Assembly (NCBI RefSeq): GCF_029210385.1
Contig: NZ_JARGDQ010000002.1
Span: 248,001 to 312,000 of the forward strand
Source of the DNA: Desulfurivibrio dismutans
GTDB taxonomy: Bacteria; Desulfobacterota; Desulfobulbia; Desulfobulbales; Desulfurivibrionaceae
Direction of reading: 5' to 3'
DNA length: 64,000 nucleotides
Both the position numbers and the translations under genes were made by a program. Numbering within the stretch: position 1 is the stretch's first letter; each line of letters starts with the position of its first letter. Of this stretch, positions 17,349-25,853 are shown piece by piece. The notes beneath the pieces are model-generated. The model made no database searches, was not told the origin of the DNA, and saw only the letters and a list, made by a program, of their open reading frames with translations.

Positions 17349-17465
17349 TTAGTTGTAATATGCCAGTATCGCCAGGGTGATCGTGACACAAATAAAAAAG
17401 ATACCTGCCTTAAAGCAGACCGAGGGGTCTTCCGGTTCGTGATGTTGATGATCTGAGCCAGCCAT
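17349..17465 (-). CDS. 38-residue single-span membrane peptide
   Basis: An ATG preceded by AGGAGG at ideal spacing opens a 38-codon frame. The N-terminal half is His/Asp/Glu-rich (DHQHHEPEDPS); the C-terminal half is one hydrophobic helix (AGIFFICVTITLAILAYY). No family is recognised. It lies between mtnA and the beta-barrel-like gene on the same strand. The strong ribosome-binding site and bipartite composition support a real gene, perhaps a small subunit of a membrane complex encoded elsewhere. Confidence 0.65.
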   Translation of the reverse strand: MAGSDHQHHEPEDPSVCFKAGIFFICVTITLAILAYYN

Positions 17466-17542
17466 GGGGGCCTCCTGGTTACTGTAGATAGGTCAAAGAT
17501 TACCAGACCACCGGCAAAAAATCAAAAATTAGTCCGGCGAAT

Positions 17543-18655
17543 TCAGACGCTCTGTTGTTCAGGGTACAAACGCAAAATATCGCTCTCATCGGCCTTCATG
17601 ATGCCCCGCTCGCTGATCAGGCCGCTGATCAGCCGGGCCGGGGTGACATCAAAGCCGGGATTGACCGCCGGGCATAGAGGTGGGGCCAGCAACAGCTCCC
17701 GCTCAATTCCATCCGAATCGATGCCCGCTAGGAATTTTACCTCATCTCCGGAACGGTATTCAATGGGTATTTCGTTAACTCCGTCGGCAATCTGCCAGTC
17801 AAAAGTGGACGAGGGCAGGGCGACGTAAAACGGCACCGAATTATCACTGGCCGCCAGAGCCTTGAGGTAAGTGCCGATCTTGTTGGCCACGTCACCACGG
17901 CGAGTGGTGCGGTCGGTGCCCACCAGCACCAGGTCGACCTGGCCATGTTGCATCAGGTGGCCACCGGCATTGTCGGTTATCAGGGTATGGGGTACCGCTT
18001 CCCCCGCCAACTCCCAGGCCGTCAGCCGGGCGCCTTGCAACCAGGGGCGGGTTTCATCCACCCAGACATGGACCGGAATCCCGGCCTGATGCGCGGCGTA
18101 AATCGGAGCGGTGGCGGAACCATAATCGACAAATGCCAGCCAGCCGGCATTACAATGGGTCAGAATATTAACCGGCAACCCGCCTTTACGTCGGCTGATG
18201 GCGGCAATCAGGGGCAGTCCGTGCTCACCGATTTGGCGGCAGGCGGCGGCGTCTTCATCGGCGATGGTCTGGGCCGTAATTTTAGCCGCCTCCTGCTTGG
18301 CCGTCAGGCTGTCGAGGGGAAGCAGGGTTGCAAGCTGGCGGTTTACCGCCCAGGCCAGGTTGCTGGCGGTGGGCCGGGTGGCCTGTAGGGAGGTGGCGGC
18401 CTGCCGCAAAAAACGGTCACAATCAGCGGCGGGAGCAGCAAGCGCTGCGCTGTACATGGCAAAAGCGGCGGTGGCCCCGATCAAACCGGCGCCCCTCACG
18501 TGCATTTCCTTGATCGCCCGGCAACAGTCTTCAACGGTGCGCAACTCCTCAACCACCAAAGTATGGGGCAGGCGCCGTTGGTCAATAATTTTAACGATCC
18601 GGGGATCGTCGTTATCAAGCCAAATGGTACGGTAATGTTGGCCGTTAATTTTCAT
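17543..18655 (-). CDS. mtnA: S-methyl-5-thioribose-1-phosphate isomerase (or related aldose-1-phosphate isomerase)
   Basis: This 370-residue protein converts methylthioribose-1-phosphate to the ribulose form in methionine salvage. Visible features are VRGAGLIGATAAFAM, the catalytic Cys in NILTHCNAG, and the catalytic Asp region VLVGTDRTTRRGDVANKIGT, where most MtnA have VGADR..NGDVANK. PFYVALPSSTFD and IPIEYRSG follow. No other methionine salvage gene is nearby, so related phosphosugar substrates remain possible. Repeat C1 lies directly upstream. Confidence 0.92.
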   Translation of the reverse strand: MKINGQHYRTIWLDNDDPRIVKIIDQRRLPHTLVVEELRTVEDCCRAIKEMHVRGAGLIGATAAFAMYSAALAAPAADCDRFLRQAATSLQATRPTASNLAWAVNRQLATLLPLDSLTAKQEAAKITAQTIADEDAAACRQIGEHGLPLIAAISRRKGGLPVNILTHCNAGWLAFVDYGSATAPIYAAHQAGIPVHVWVDETRPWLQGARLTAWELAGEAVPHTLITDNAGGHLMQHGQVDLVLVGTDRTTRRGDVANKIGTYLKALAASDNSVPFYVALPSSTFDWQIADGVNEIPIEYRSGDEVKFLAGIDSDGIERELLLAPPLCPAVNPGFDVTPARLISGLISERGIMKADESDILRLYPEQQSV

Positions 18656-18668
18656 TTTGGTTTTCCTT

Positions 18669-18768
18669 GTCGGCGTCGCAAAAAACCGCGCCGCTACTGG
18701 GTGCGCTTTTTAACTCTTTGTTTATACGTTGACGTCCAGCACTTTTGGCGGGTTTTTGCGAGGCCATC
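18669..18768 (+). repeat. Intergenic repeat family C, copy C1
   Basis: This segment of about 100 bp between comF and mtnA aligns with C2 (40608-40708, opposite strand) and more loosely with C3 (31611-31705). Conserved blocks are GTCGGCG near the start, the core CTGGG-(TG/CA)-CGCTTT-TAACTCTTTGTTT-ACGTT, and GGTTTTTTGC-AGGCCATC at the end. It fills almost the entire gap. Confidence 0.75.
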
Positions 18769-18776
18769 TTCCTTGG

Positions 18777-19553
18777 TTATTCCCTAACCCGGGCCAGGGT
18801 GAAAACATCCACCCCAGCGGCGCCGGCCAGCCGCAGAATTCTGGCGCACTCATTGACCGTTGTCCCGGTGGTGAGCACATCGTCTACCAATAACAGTGAC
18901 CTTCGGCGTATCTTTTCCGGCTTGAGGACTTCAAAGGCGCCTTTGAGGTTTAGTCGTCGCTGATGGCCGCTCATTCCAGCTTGCGGCCGGGTCATGCGCT
19001 GGCGGGCAAGCAGATCGAAGCGAATTTTCTTCTTTTGGCCGGGAAAAAAAGCTCGGGCCAGCAACAGGGCCTGATTAAACCCCCGTTGTCGTAAACGCTC
19101 AAGGTGCAGGGGAACCGGCAGAATATAATCATATTCGGCCGCCCGGATGGCAATGGACTGGGCGGCACCAAGATCGAGGGCTGGTGAGCACCGGGCCAGG
19201 GAGGCCAGGGAGGCCAATGCGGCAAGGTCGGCCTGATATTTACAGGTCTGAATCGCGGCGGCCACCGGATCCTGGTAGATAACCGCCGCCCGGGCTCGAT
19301 TATAAAAAGGCGGCTTTTGCCGGCAGGGGCCGCACCAATGATCAACCCCGCTGCCCGCCGGCCAGGGACGGCCGCAACCGGGACACAGAGGCGCCTTCAG
19401 CCACTTAAGCTGTTCCCGGCAGGATACACAAAACAACGGTAGCCGGGAAGCGGGCAAAGGGTTCCGGCAGCCAAGGCAACTGGGCGGGAAGATGATATCC
19501 TGGCAGGCTTGGAAGATAGCTCCCGGTATGCTGGCCAGGTCCGGCGCCATCAT
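18777..19553 (-). CDS. comF: ComF family phosphoribosyltransferase-like protein
   Basis: This 258-residue protein has N-terminal zinc-finger cysteines (CLGC, CVSC, CPGC, CGPC within residues 27-78). A type I phosphoribosyltransferase domain follows, with the PRPP loop LLLVDDVLTTGTTV near the C-terminus. PVPLHLERLRQRGFNQ is the ComF signature. Relatives take part in DNA uptake and replication restart. Six bases separate it from the upstream yqeY, so the two are co-transcribed. Confidence 0.92.
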   Translation of the reverse strand: MMAPDLASIPGAIFQACQDIIFPPSCLGCRNPLPASRLPLFCVSCREQLKWLKAPLCPGCGRPWPAGSGVDHWCGPCRQKPPFYNRARAAVIYQDPVAAAIQTCKYQADLAALASLASLARCSPALDLGAAQSIAIRAAEYDYILPVPLHLERLRQRGFNQALLLARAFFPGQKKKIRFDLLARQRMTRPQAGMSGHQRRLNLKGAFEVLKPEKIRRRSLLLVDDVLTTGTTVNECARILRLAGAAGVDVFTLARVRE

Positions 19554-19559
19554 GTAAAT

Positions 19560-20054
19560 TCAAGCGGCTTTTTGCGCCAGTAGCTGTTTAACGAGGTTGC
19601 CGTCGGCTTTTTTACCGAAATGTTTCATAATCGGCCCCATGGCCTGCAAAGGGGTTTTAAACTGTGAAAAATCGATATTGGCGGCAATCCAGGCTTCAAT
19701 TTCTTCAGCGCCGGCGGGTTGCGGCAGGTAAGTGTGCAGCACCTCCAGATAGGGAGAGCTTGCTTTGCCCTGCAGCTCCAAAGTTGTTTTCTCCGACTTA
19801 ACCAAGCCACTGATGATTCCCAGAATATCATCGTTGGTGATTTCTTCGCCGGTCTTAAGACGAGTGCTTTTCTTTCCTGATTCCAGGGTAATGGGCACGG
19901 TGAGCTTGGGAAACTCGCTGATAATCTGGCGAATGGTGTTTTTGCGCAAATCATCGTGATCCCGCATGGCCTGCTTAAGGTCACTTTTCAGTTTGGCCAG
20001 CAGGGCAGTTTCCGACTCTTCGCTCCAGCCGTAGGCCTTGGCTTCGGTGTGCAT
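19560..20054 (-). CDS. GatB/YqeY domain protein
   Basis: This 164-residue helical protein resembles the C-terminal tRNA-binding tail of GatB. Typical segments are LKQAMRDHDDLRKNTIRQI, YLPQPAGAEEIEAWI and MGPIMKHFGKKADGNLVKQLL. YqeY proteins are widespread, with a probable tRNA-related role. It is the first gene of a small unit with comF. Confidence 0.93.
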   Translation of the reverse strand: MHTEAKAYGWSEESETALLAKLKSDLKQAMRDHDDLRKNTIRQIISEFPKLTVPITLESGKKSTRLKTGEEITNDDILGIISGLVKSEKTTLELQGKASSPYLEVLHTYLPQPAGAEEIEAWIAANIDFSQFKTPLQAMGPIMKHFGKKADGNLVKQLLAQKAA

Positions 20055-20079
20055 AGGTTATAGTCCTTACGAGGTAAAC

Positions 20080-20123
20080 AAAAAAACGCCGCCGGAAAAT
20101 TGACGGGAATTGAAACGGCGTTT
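20080..20123 (-). terminator. Rho-independent terminator of the LysM-M23 gene
   Basis: On the minus strand AAACGCCG (20123-20116) pairs with CGGCGTTT (20091-20084) and the stem runs into seven T residues. It lies about 90 bp after the LysM-M23 stop and just before yqeY. Confidence 0.75.
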
Positions 20124-20211
20124 GGGGGCAACAGTGTTGCTAGTTGACTGTAAACAGAGACTTGCGTCAAGCAAAAAGGGCCTGGCCGGCAGTGACCGGT
20201 ACCGGCAGCAT

Positions 20212-21360
20212 TCAGGCGCTTAGCAGGATGCTGAGATTAAGCCGCTGGCCGGCAACAATCCGGTCCGGATCACGAAGGTTATTGGCGGCCGCCAGTTGCA
20301 AAACCTGCCGGTGCAGATCCTGGGGCGAAGAATCCTTCCCTTGACGGTGCATTTCCCGGGCGGCAATGGTGGACAGGGTATCGCCGGGCCGCACCGTGTA
20401 CTCGCCGGTATGGGGATCAGGGTCGCCAGGGCGGGTGCCATCGGCCTGCAGCGGGCCCCGTTCAAGGTCAGGGCGGGTCAGCATGGTCAGAGGGTCGATG
20501 GGCTGTCGGTCCTGATGAATTTCGAGGTGAAGGTGGGGTCCGTTGGCCAACCCGGTGGCACCGGAACGGGCAATGGTCTGGCCGGCGGTGATCTGCTGAC
20601 CCGGCTGCACCAGGATCCTTGACAGGTGAGCATAGCGTGAACTCAGGCCGTTACCATGGTCAATATCAACCGTCAGGCCGTAGTTGCCGTTGTCGCCGGC
20701 GGCGATCACCGTCCCCGCCGCCACCGGTTTGATGGGGGTGCCTTGGGGCAGCACGATATCAAGGCCGTCATGGTGCTGTTCATGGCCGGCGATGGGGTGC
20801 AGCCGGCGGCCGAATTCCGAACTGATCCGGCCCAGGGCCGGCGGTTGTAAAGTGTCGCCGAGGGGGGTGGCTTCGATAGCGGTGGTGCGGTGAGCAACCG
20901 GGGACGCAGCGCCGCCGCCGAACCGGGGAAGACCGGCCATGTTGAGTCGCTGTCCGGGGAAAATTCGGTCGGGGTTGGTCAAATTATTGTCGCCGGCCAC
21001 GGTGTTGACCAGGCGGTAAAGCTCGCTGCGGGAATGGGATACCCCTTTCTGCTGCAGTTTACCGGCGACAATTCCGGACAGGGTGTCACCGGGGCTGACA
21101 GTATAGGTAAGTGTGACCGGCCTTTCTTCCCCACCGGAAGTCGTCTGATCAGGAGTGGACAGCCCGGAAACGGTCTTGGGGGGCAGGTGTGCGGCGTCTT
21201 TGTGCGCGGCTTTCGGATCGGAAGACGGCGACGATGGTCTGCGGCTGGCTTCCATGATCCGGGCAAAGTCGGAATCGGCGTTAAGGTTGGGGCGGTTTGT
21301 CGGGGACTGGGAAGAACCAGTTTTGGGGGCAGTAACGGAATAGATACCGGTGAGATCCAT
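20212..21360 (-). CDS. LysM-M23-LysM peptidoglycan endopeptidase-like protein
   Basis: This 382-residue protein has two LysM repeats, YTVSPGDTLSGIV near residue 92 and YTVRPGDTLSTIA near residue 320. Each ends in NNL.(N/D)PDRI..GQRLN. They flank an M23 (LytM) domain with HDGLDIVLPQGTPI and GPHLHLEIH, which carry the zinc and catalytic His residues. The ATG at 21360 follows AAAGGA; an upstream in-frame Met lacks a site. No signal peptide is predictable. That is unusual for a cell-wall hydrolase and suggests non-Sec export, possibly flagellar. A terminator follows. Confidence 0.85.
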   Translation of the reverse strand: MDLTGIYSVTAPKTGSSQSPTNRPNLNADSDFARIMEASRRPSSPSSDPKAAHKDAAHLPPKTVSGLSTPDQTTSGGEERPVTLTYTVSPGDTLSGIVAGKLQQKGVSHSRSELYRLVNTVAGDNNLTNPDRIFPGQRLNMAGLPRFGGGAASPVAHRTTAIEATPLGDTLQPPALGRISSEFGRRLHPIAGHEQHHDGLDIVLPQGTPIKPVAAGTVIAAGDNGNYGLTVDIDHGNGLSSRYAHLSRILVQPGQQITAGQTIARSGATGLANGPHLHLEIHQDRQPIDPLTMLTRPDLERGPLQADGTRPGDPDPHTGEYTVRPGDTLSTIAAREMHRQGKDSSPQDLHRQVLQLAAANNLRDPDRIVAGQRLNLSILLSA

Positions 21361-21606
21361 ATCCAGGTTCCTTTGGTCATTTTTTTGACTGTTATGCCAT
21401 GGTCGGCGGTTTTGGGGTATTGTAATGCAGATTGTGTGCCAGTTTTTAGCGATTTGGCGGCGCCCCAGGGTCGACAAAGCATGGTCGAGGATGGAACTGG
21501 TGTGAGAAAAACTTGAATTACCACGGCGTTTGGGCATACTGAAAAGCAGTAGCCGATAAATGGCGGCAAGTAGTGATTACGAACCTGATATTGATGGTGG
21601 CTGGCG

Positions 21607-23310
21607 ATGCAAAAAAGGGGATTAGGGCTCTGCGCGCTGTGGTTGGCAGCTTTCTGGCTGACGCTGCTCAGCTTTGGGGGGACTCTTGGCGCTGAAAGTA
21701 ATGCGCCGTCGCTGGTGTATCGGGGCTACGGCGGCCAGGGAACGGTTAGCGGATCTTTGCATGTCCTGGAAGTCGACGACGATTTTTACCTGGTGGACGT
21801 GGGATCTTTTTTCGGCCGTGATGGCGCCAATTATCCCTGGCCGGAAGAAGTGGCGGTGACAGCGATCCGGGCCGTATTCATCACCCATGCCCATGCCGAT
21901 CACCTGGGGCGGCTGCCGCTGTTGCTGCATGAGGGTTACCGCGGCCCCATCTATATGACCAGAATAACCTATGAACTGGCTCTCCTCACCCTGACGGACA
22001 ACCTCGGTTTGGTGGATTTCGGTCCGGAGCGTTTTTATTATTCCCGCCACCAAGCCGGTCGCCGCCGCATCCCCGTTTACCTGGAAAGTTATGATTTCGG
22101 CGATCGCACGGTGCGACCGGACAACCGGATACACTTTACGGCCAGGCGTGGTGAGCTCTCCGCCCAGGGCTATTATCTTGCCCGGCCCCAGCGGGAAAAA
22201 CTGGCAGCGGAACTGGAGCAACGCTTGGCGCAGCAGGTGGTTATCGTTGAGCCCGGCCGGCCGGTGCCGGTGGATAGTTCCGTACGGCAGGCCGAGTTCC
22301 TGCTCACCCCTCATATCCCCGGTTCCGCCATGATCCGGCTGACCCTTGACCACCACCGCCTGCTTTTTGCCGGTGACACCGGGGCTGGTTCCTCCCCTCT
22401 GCTGCCCCCTAATCCGCGCCTGCAAACAGCCGTGGACTTCCTGTTTTTGGAGGGCACCATGCGTTATGATCGGAATGATGCCGATCTGTTGCCGTTGCGG
22501 CGTCAATTTCGGCGGGAAGTGGCCCAATTGGCCCGCGACGGCAAGCGGGTGGTGATTCCGGCCGTGGTGCTGGACCGCAGCCAGCAGGTGATGTTTGAAC
22601 TGGGCCGGGCCATCGACCGGGGCAAGTTGCCGGCTGACCAGGTTATCAGGGTTTGCAGTCCTGCCGCCAACCGCTTGCTGCGTCTGTACGATGATTTTGC
22701 CCGGCATTACCGTCTCGAGACCAGCAACCTCGAGGCTGACGAGCATATCTATGCCCGCTATTTCACGCCAGCCATGGCCGAGGCCAATTTTTTTCCGGCG
22801 GGCTATATCGGCGAGTGCCGCGGCGAGGCACCGGACAACCCCCTGGGCCTGAAACACGGTGAAATCGGGATTATGGCCTCGGGCATGGCCGATTATTCGG
22901 CGGCCCGCCAGGCACTGCTCGATTACCTGGAAGATCCGGAGACGGTTTTTTATTTCGTCGGCTATCAGGCCCCCGGCAGCCTCGGCGGGCGCCTGATCGC
23001 CGGCAAGACCCCGCCCACCAGTCTAACCATTGGCGGCCAGCAGCGCCGGGTCAGGGCCACCATTCGCCAGACCGGGGCCTTTGCCGGCCATGCCGATCCG
23101 GCGACCATGCTGAACATTTTCACCGGCACCGACCCGCACAAAATTTTTCTGGTGCATCTGGCAGGGGAAAATGGTCAAAATCTGGCCCAACGCTATCGCC
23201 GGGAAGTGCAAACCGAGGTGGTGGTGCCGGAACCCAACCGGCTTTACCGGCTGGTCCTGCCGGCCGATCAGCAACCGCCGCTGGTCGGCCCGACAGGCAA
23301 AGAGGAGTGA
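21607..23310 (+). CDS. Exported beta-CASP metallo-beta-lactamase hydrolase
   Basis: This 567-residue protein has a signal peptide (cut near Ala29). A complete metallo-beta-lactamase/beta-CASP set follows: H94-A-H96-A-D98-H99, H236 in PHIPGS, D257 in AGDTG, and Glu282 of the beta-CASP A motif (FLEGTMRYD). The B-motif His lies in FAGHAD and the C-motif His in IFLVHLAGENG. The family includes RNase J and CPSF-like nucleases, which are normally cytoplasmic. About 100 extra residues lie between motifs 2 and 3. The stop overlaps the next gene's leader, so the two form an operon. Substrate unknown; export is inferred from the N-terminus. Confidence 0.85.
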   Translation: MQKRGLGLCALWLAAFWLTLLSFGGTLGAESNAPSLVYRGYGGQGTVSGSLHVLEVDDDFYLVDVGSFFGRDGANYPWPEEVAVTAIRAVFITHAHADHLGRLPLLLHEGYRGPIYMTRITYELALLTLTDNLGLVDFGPERFYYSRHQAGRRRIPVYLESYDFGDRTVRPDNRIHFTARRGELSAQGYYLARPQREKLAAELEQRLAQQVVIVEPGRPVPVDSSVRQAEFLLTPHIPGSAMIRLTLDHHRLLFAGDTGAGSSPLLPPNPRLQTAVDFLFLEGTMRYDRNDADLLPLRRQFRREVAQLARDGKRVVIPAVVLDRSQQVMFELGRAIDRGKLPADQVIRVCSPAANRLLRLYDDFARHYRLETSNLEADEHIYARYFTPAMAEANFFPAGYIGECRGEAPDNPLGLKHGEIGIMASGMADYSAARQALLDYLEDPETVFYFVGYQAPGSLGGRLIAGKTPPTSLTIGGQQRRVRATIRQTGAFAGHADPATMLNIFTGTDPHKIFLVHLAGENGQNLAQRYRREVQTEVVVPEPNRLYRLVLPADQQPPLVGPTGKEE

Positions 23311-23312
23311 AG

Positions 23313-24197
23313 ATGCGACACGGCTTAACCAACTACGGCGGCTGGCTGTTTGACCGGTTGGAAGAAGGCTGGGAGAGTGCCGCCGGGCGGCGGCGCAGCG
23401 CCTTTTTTCTAGTGGTCTTTTTTGTCGGCTCGTTACTGCTGATTGAAGCCAATCGCCAGGGCTGGCTGCCGGTCCACATGGCCGCGGTGGTTCCCACCAA
23501 TCATCTGGTGGCCATTGAGTGGGCTTTTACTCTGCTGCTGATCCTGGAAGTGGTGGGGCTGACCCTGGCCCTCTCCAAGTCGGTCTCCATATCGGTGGGC
23601 AAGCAGTTGGAAATTCTTTCCTTGATTCTCTTGCGTAACACCTTCAAGGAAATCAGTCATCTGGATGAACCTCTGCTCTGGGAACAGGTGGAACCGGCCC
23701 TGGTTCCCATGGTTTCATCGGCCATGGGCGCGCTGGTGATTTTTGCGGTGCTGGGTTTTTACTATCGGGTGCGCAGCACCTACCCCGCCGGTGGTGACCG
23801 CATTGTGGATAAAACCGGGTTTATTCTGACCAAGAAAAATATCGCTTTGGTGCTGCTGGCCGGTTTTGTGGTGATCGTACTGCATGATATCGGGGAATAC
23901 TTCCTTCACGGCCATCCGGAAAGTATTTTTGAGAAATTCTATACCCTGTTGGTGTTCAGTGATGTGCTGCTGGTGCTGATTTCCCTGCGCTACAGTAGCG
24001 GTTACCTGGTGGCCTTCCGGAATTCCGGCTTTGCGGTGGTGACGGTGATGTTGCGGCTGGCCCTGATTGCCCCGCCGCTGATCGGCGCTTTACTGGGGGG
24101 CGGCACGGCTCTGTTCGCCCTGGCCATCATTTATGCGTACACGGTCTTCAGTTCCCGGACGCCGGGACCGGAACAGCCCATGATCAAGGTGCCGTGA
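23313..24197 (+). CDS. Multi-span membrane protein of unknown function
   Basis: This protein of about 294 residues has a basic cytoplasmic start and at least six hydrophobic segments (roughly residues 30-46, 66-86, 132-148, 174-194, 208-224 and 235-275). An acidic loop carries HDIGEYFLHGHPE. AGAGGAG precedes ATG 23313; a GTG at 23307 would overlap the beta-CASP stop. It appears coupled to the exported hydrolase and may be its membrane partner. No family is recognised. Its 3' end overlaps the convergent gluQ by 14 bp. Confidence 0.75.
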   Translation: MRHGLTNYGGWLFDRLEEGWESAAGRRRSAFFLVVFFVGSLLLIEANRQGWLPVHMAAVVPTNHLVAIEWAFTLLLILEVVGLTLALSKSVSISVGKQLEILSLILLRNTFKEISHLDEPLLWEQVEPALVPMVSSAMGALVIFAVLGFYYRVRSTYPAGGDRIVDKTGFILTKKNIALVLLAGFVVIVLHDIGEYFLHGHPESIFEKFYTLLVFSDVLLVLISLRYSSGYLVAFRNSGFAVVTVMLRLALIAPPLIGALLGGGTALFALAIIYAYTVFSSRTPGPEQPMIKVP

Positions 24198-25116
24198 GGG
24201 TGGCCAGCAGGTCGGCCAGGGAGTTGATTTCGTCCCCGGGTTGCCCCAGAAAGCGGGCCGCCTGACGATAAATGTCTCCCGGGGTGGTGCCGGCCCGGCG
24301 CATGGCGGCCAGGGAAAGGGCCTGGTCGGACTTGGCCAGTTTTTGGCCCTGGTCGTTGGTCAGCAAGGGGTGGTGGAGAAAGTCGGCGGCCAGAAACGCG
24401 CCCCCGGCCCGGCCCAGTTGTTCGGCCAGGAAAGACTGGGCGGCGGTGGAAGGAAGCAGATCCCGGCCACGGACGATGAAATTGATGCCGTCGTCAAGAT
24501 CATCCACCAGGCTGGCCAGTTGATAGGCCGGCAAATTGTCCCGGCGCCAGAGGATAAAGTCCCCCATTTCGGTTGCCAGCGACACCGGGCACAGGGTGGA
24601 ACCGGCGAGCGGCCTTCCCGCCCCCGATGTCGCTGCCAGCACCATCTCCCGGGGGGCGGGGTCATGGGTCCACTGATCGGGGACCATGATCCGAGCGGTG
24701 TGCGGCCTCCCCGGTGGTTGGCCACAACTCCGGCAGGTGCCGGGATAGAGATGAGAATCGCTGATTTTTTTGATCTGCCGCCGGCTGCAGGTGCAGAAGA
24801 AGAGGCCCCCCCGCGCCTGCAGCGTGCTCAGCACTTCCCGGTACCGTTCCAAGCGCCGCCGCTGGGAGTAACGGGAGGTGAACTCATCGGGGCCGCCGGG
24901 GCCCAGATCCCAGTCCAGGCCCAGCCAGTCCAGTTGGCGGAAAATATCCTCGATGAACTCAGGCCGGCAGCGGTGGGCGTCGGCATCGTCGATGCGCAGT
25001 TTGATCAGGCCCCCGGCGCGGCGAACCAGCAGCCAGGCAAGGATAAGGTTGACGGCATTGCCCAGGTGGAGATAGCCGCTGGGGGTTGGCGCAAAACGGG
25101 AACGGATCATGGGCAT
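24184..25116 (-). CDS. gluQ: Glutamyl-Q tRNA(Asp) synthetase
   Basis: This 310-residue truncated GluRS-like enzyme attaches glutamate to queuosine in tRNA-Asp. It has RFAPTPSGYLHLGN (HIGH box), IDDADAHRCRPEF, the zinc-site cysteines CTC...CRSC and a KLAKS (KMSKS) box. The anticodon-binding domain of true GltX is missing, as expected. Length fits the GluQ-RS family. Confidence 0.92.
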   Translation of the reverse strand: MPMIRSRFAPTPSGYLHLGNAVNLILAWLLVRRAGGLIKLRIDDADAHRCRPEFIEDIFRQLDWLGLDWDLGPGGPDEFTSRYSQRRRLERYREVLSTLQARGGLFFCTCSRRQIKKISDSHLYPGTCRSCGQPPGRPHTARIMVPDQWTHDPAPREMVLAATSGAGRPLAGSTLCPVSLATEMGDFILWRRDNLPAYQLASLVDDLDDGINFIVRGRDLLPSTAAQSFLAEQLGRAGGAFLAADFLHHPLLTNDQGQKLAKSDQALSLAAMRRAGTTPGDIYRQAARFLGQPGDEINSLADLLATLTAP

Positions 25117-25193
25117 GGGATGCTGTGGAACATTAACAGATCGCTAAGTCAAAATGTTATTGGCCCTGGTGAACGGTTTATTTTTACAGTAAT

Positions 25194-25811
25194 ATGCAAA
25201 ACATGAACGACGAACTTACCATTCCACCGGAGTTGGCGGCCAGGATCAAAGATCTTTACCACCGCATGGAGGCGGCCTATGACGTGGTGGCTCGCCAGTT
25301 GGATTTTTCCTGTACCGGCTGCCCGGACAACTGCTGCAACTCATACTTCCTGCACCATACCCGGTTTGAATGGGCCTGGTTGTGGGTCGGTCTGCGGGAG
25401 CTGCCGGCAGCCAGCCTGGCGGTGGTGCGCCAGCGGGCGGTGAATTACAGGCAACAGGCGCAAGAAGAACTGGCCGCCGACCGGCGGCCGGAGATCATGT
25501 GCCCCCTCAACGAAGAAGGCCGGTGCCTGCTCTATGAGCATCGCCTGATGATCTGCCGCCTGCACGGGGTGCCTTCCAGCCTGACTTTTCCCGATGGCCG
25601 GGTGCAGAAGTTCCCCGGCTGTTTCCGCTGCCAGGAACTGGTGGCCGACCGGGACAAGGTGCCCACCGTGGAGCGGGCCTCACTTTTCAGGGAGCTGGCC
25701 CAACTGGAGCAGGAACTTCTGGCCGCCCACGGGTTGTCCGCCCTGGCCCGAGCCAGGGTGAAAAAAAGCATTGCCGAGATGATTGACGAAGGCCCGCCCC
25801 GGCGCCCCTGA
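25194..25811 (+). CDS. YkgJ-type CxxC(x)3CC metal-binding protein
   Basis: This 205-residue protein has the zinc/iron-chelating domain signature C-TGC-PDN-CC near residue 41. Further Cys are in MCPLNEEGRCLLYEHRLMICRLHG and PGCFRCQEL. This pattern is the YkgJ/UPF0153 family, of unknown function. No good ribosome-binding site precedes ATG 25194; ATG 25203 is an alternative. Confidence 0.75.
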   Translation: MQNMNDELTIPPELAARIKDLYHRMEAAYDVVARQLDFSCTGCPDNCCNSYFLHHTRFEWAWLWVGLRELPAASLAVVRQRAVNYRQQAQEELAADRRPEIMCPLNEEGRCLLYEHRLMICRLHGVPSSLTFPDGRVQKFPGCFRCQELVADRDKVPTVERASLFRELAQLEQELLAAHGLSALARARVKKSIAEMIDEGPPRRP

Positions 25812-25853
25812 AGCGCGCAGCGGGTTTGGGGTTAAAGTTTACCGGTATTTTGC

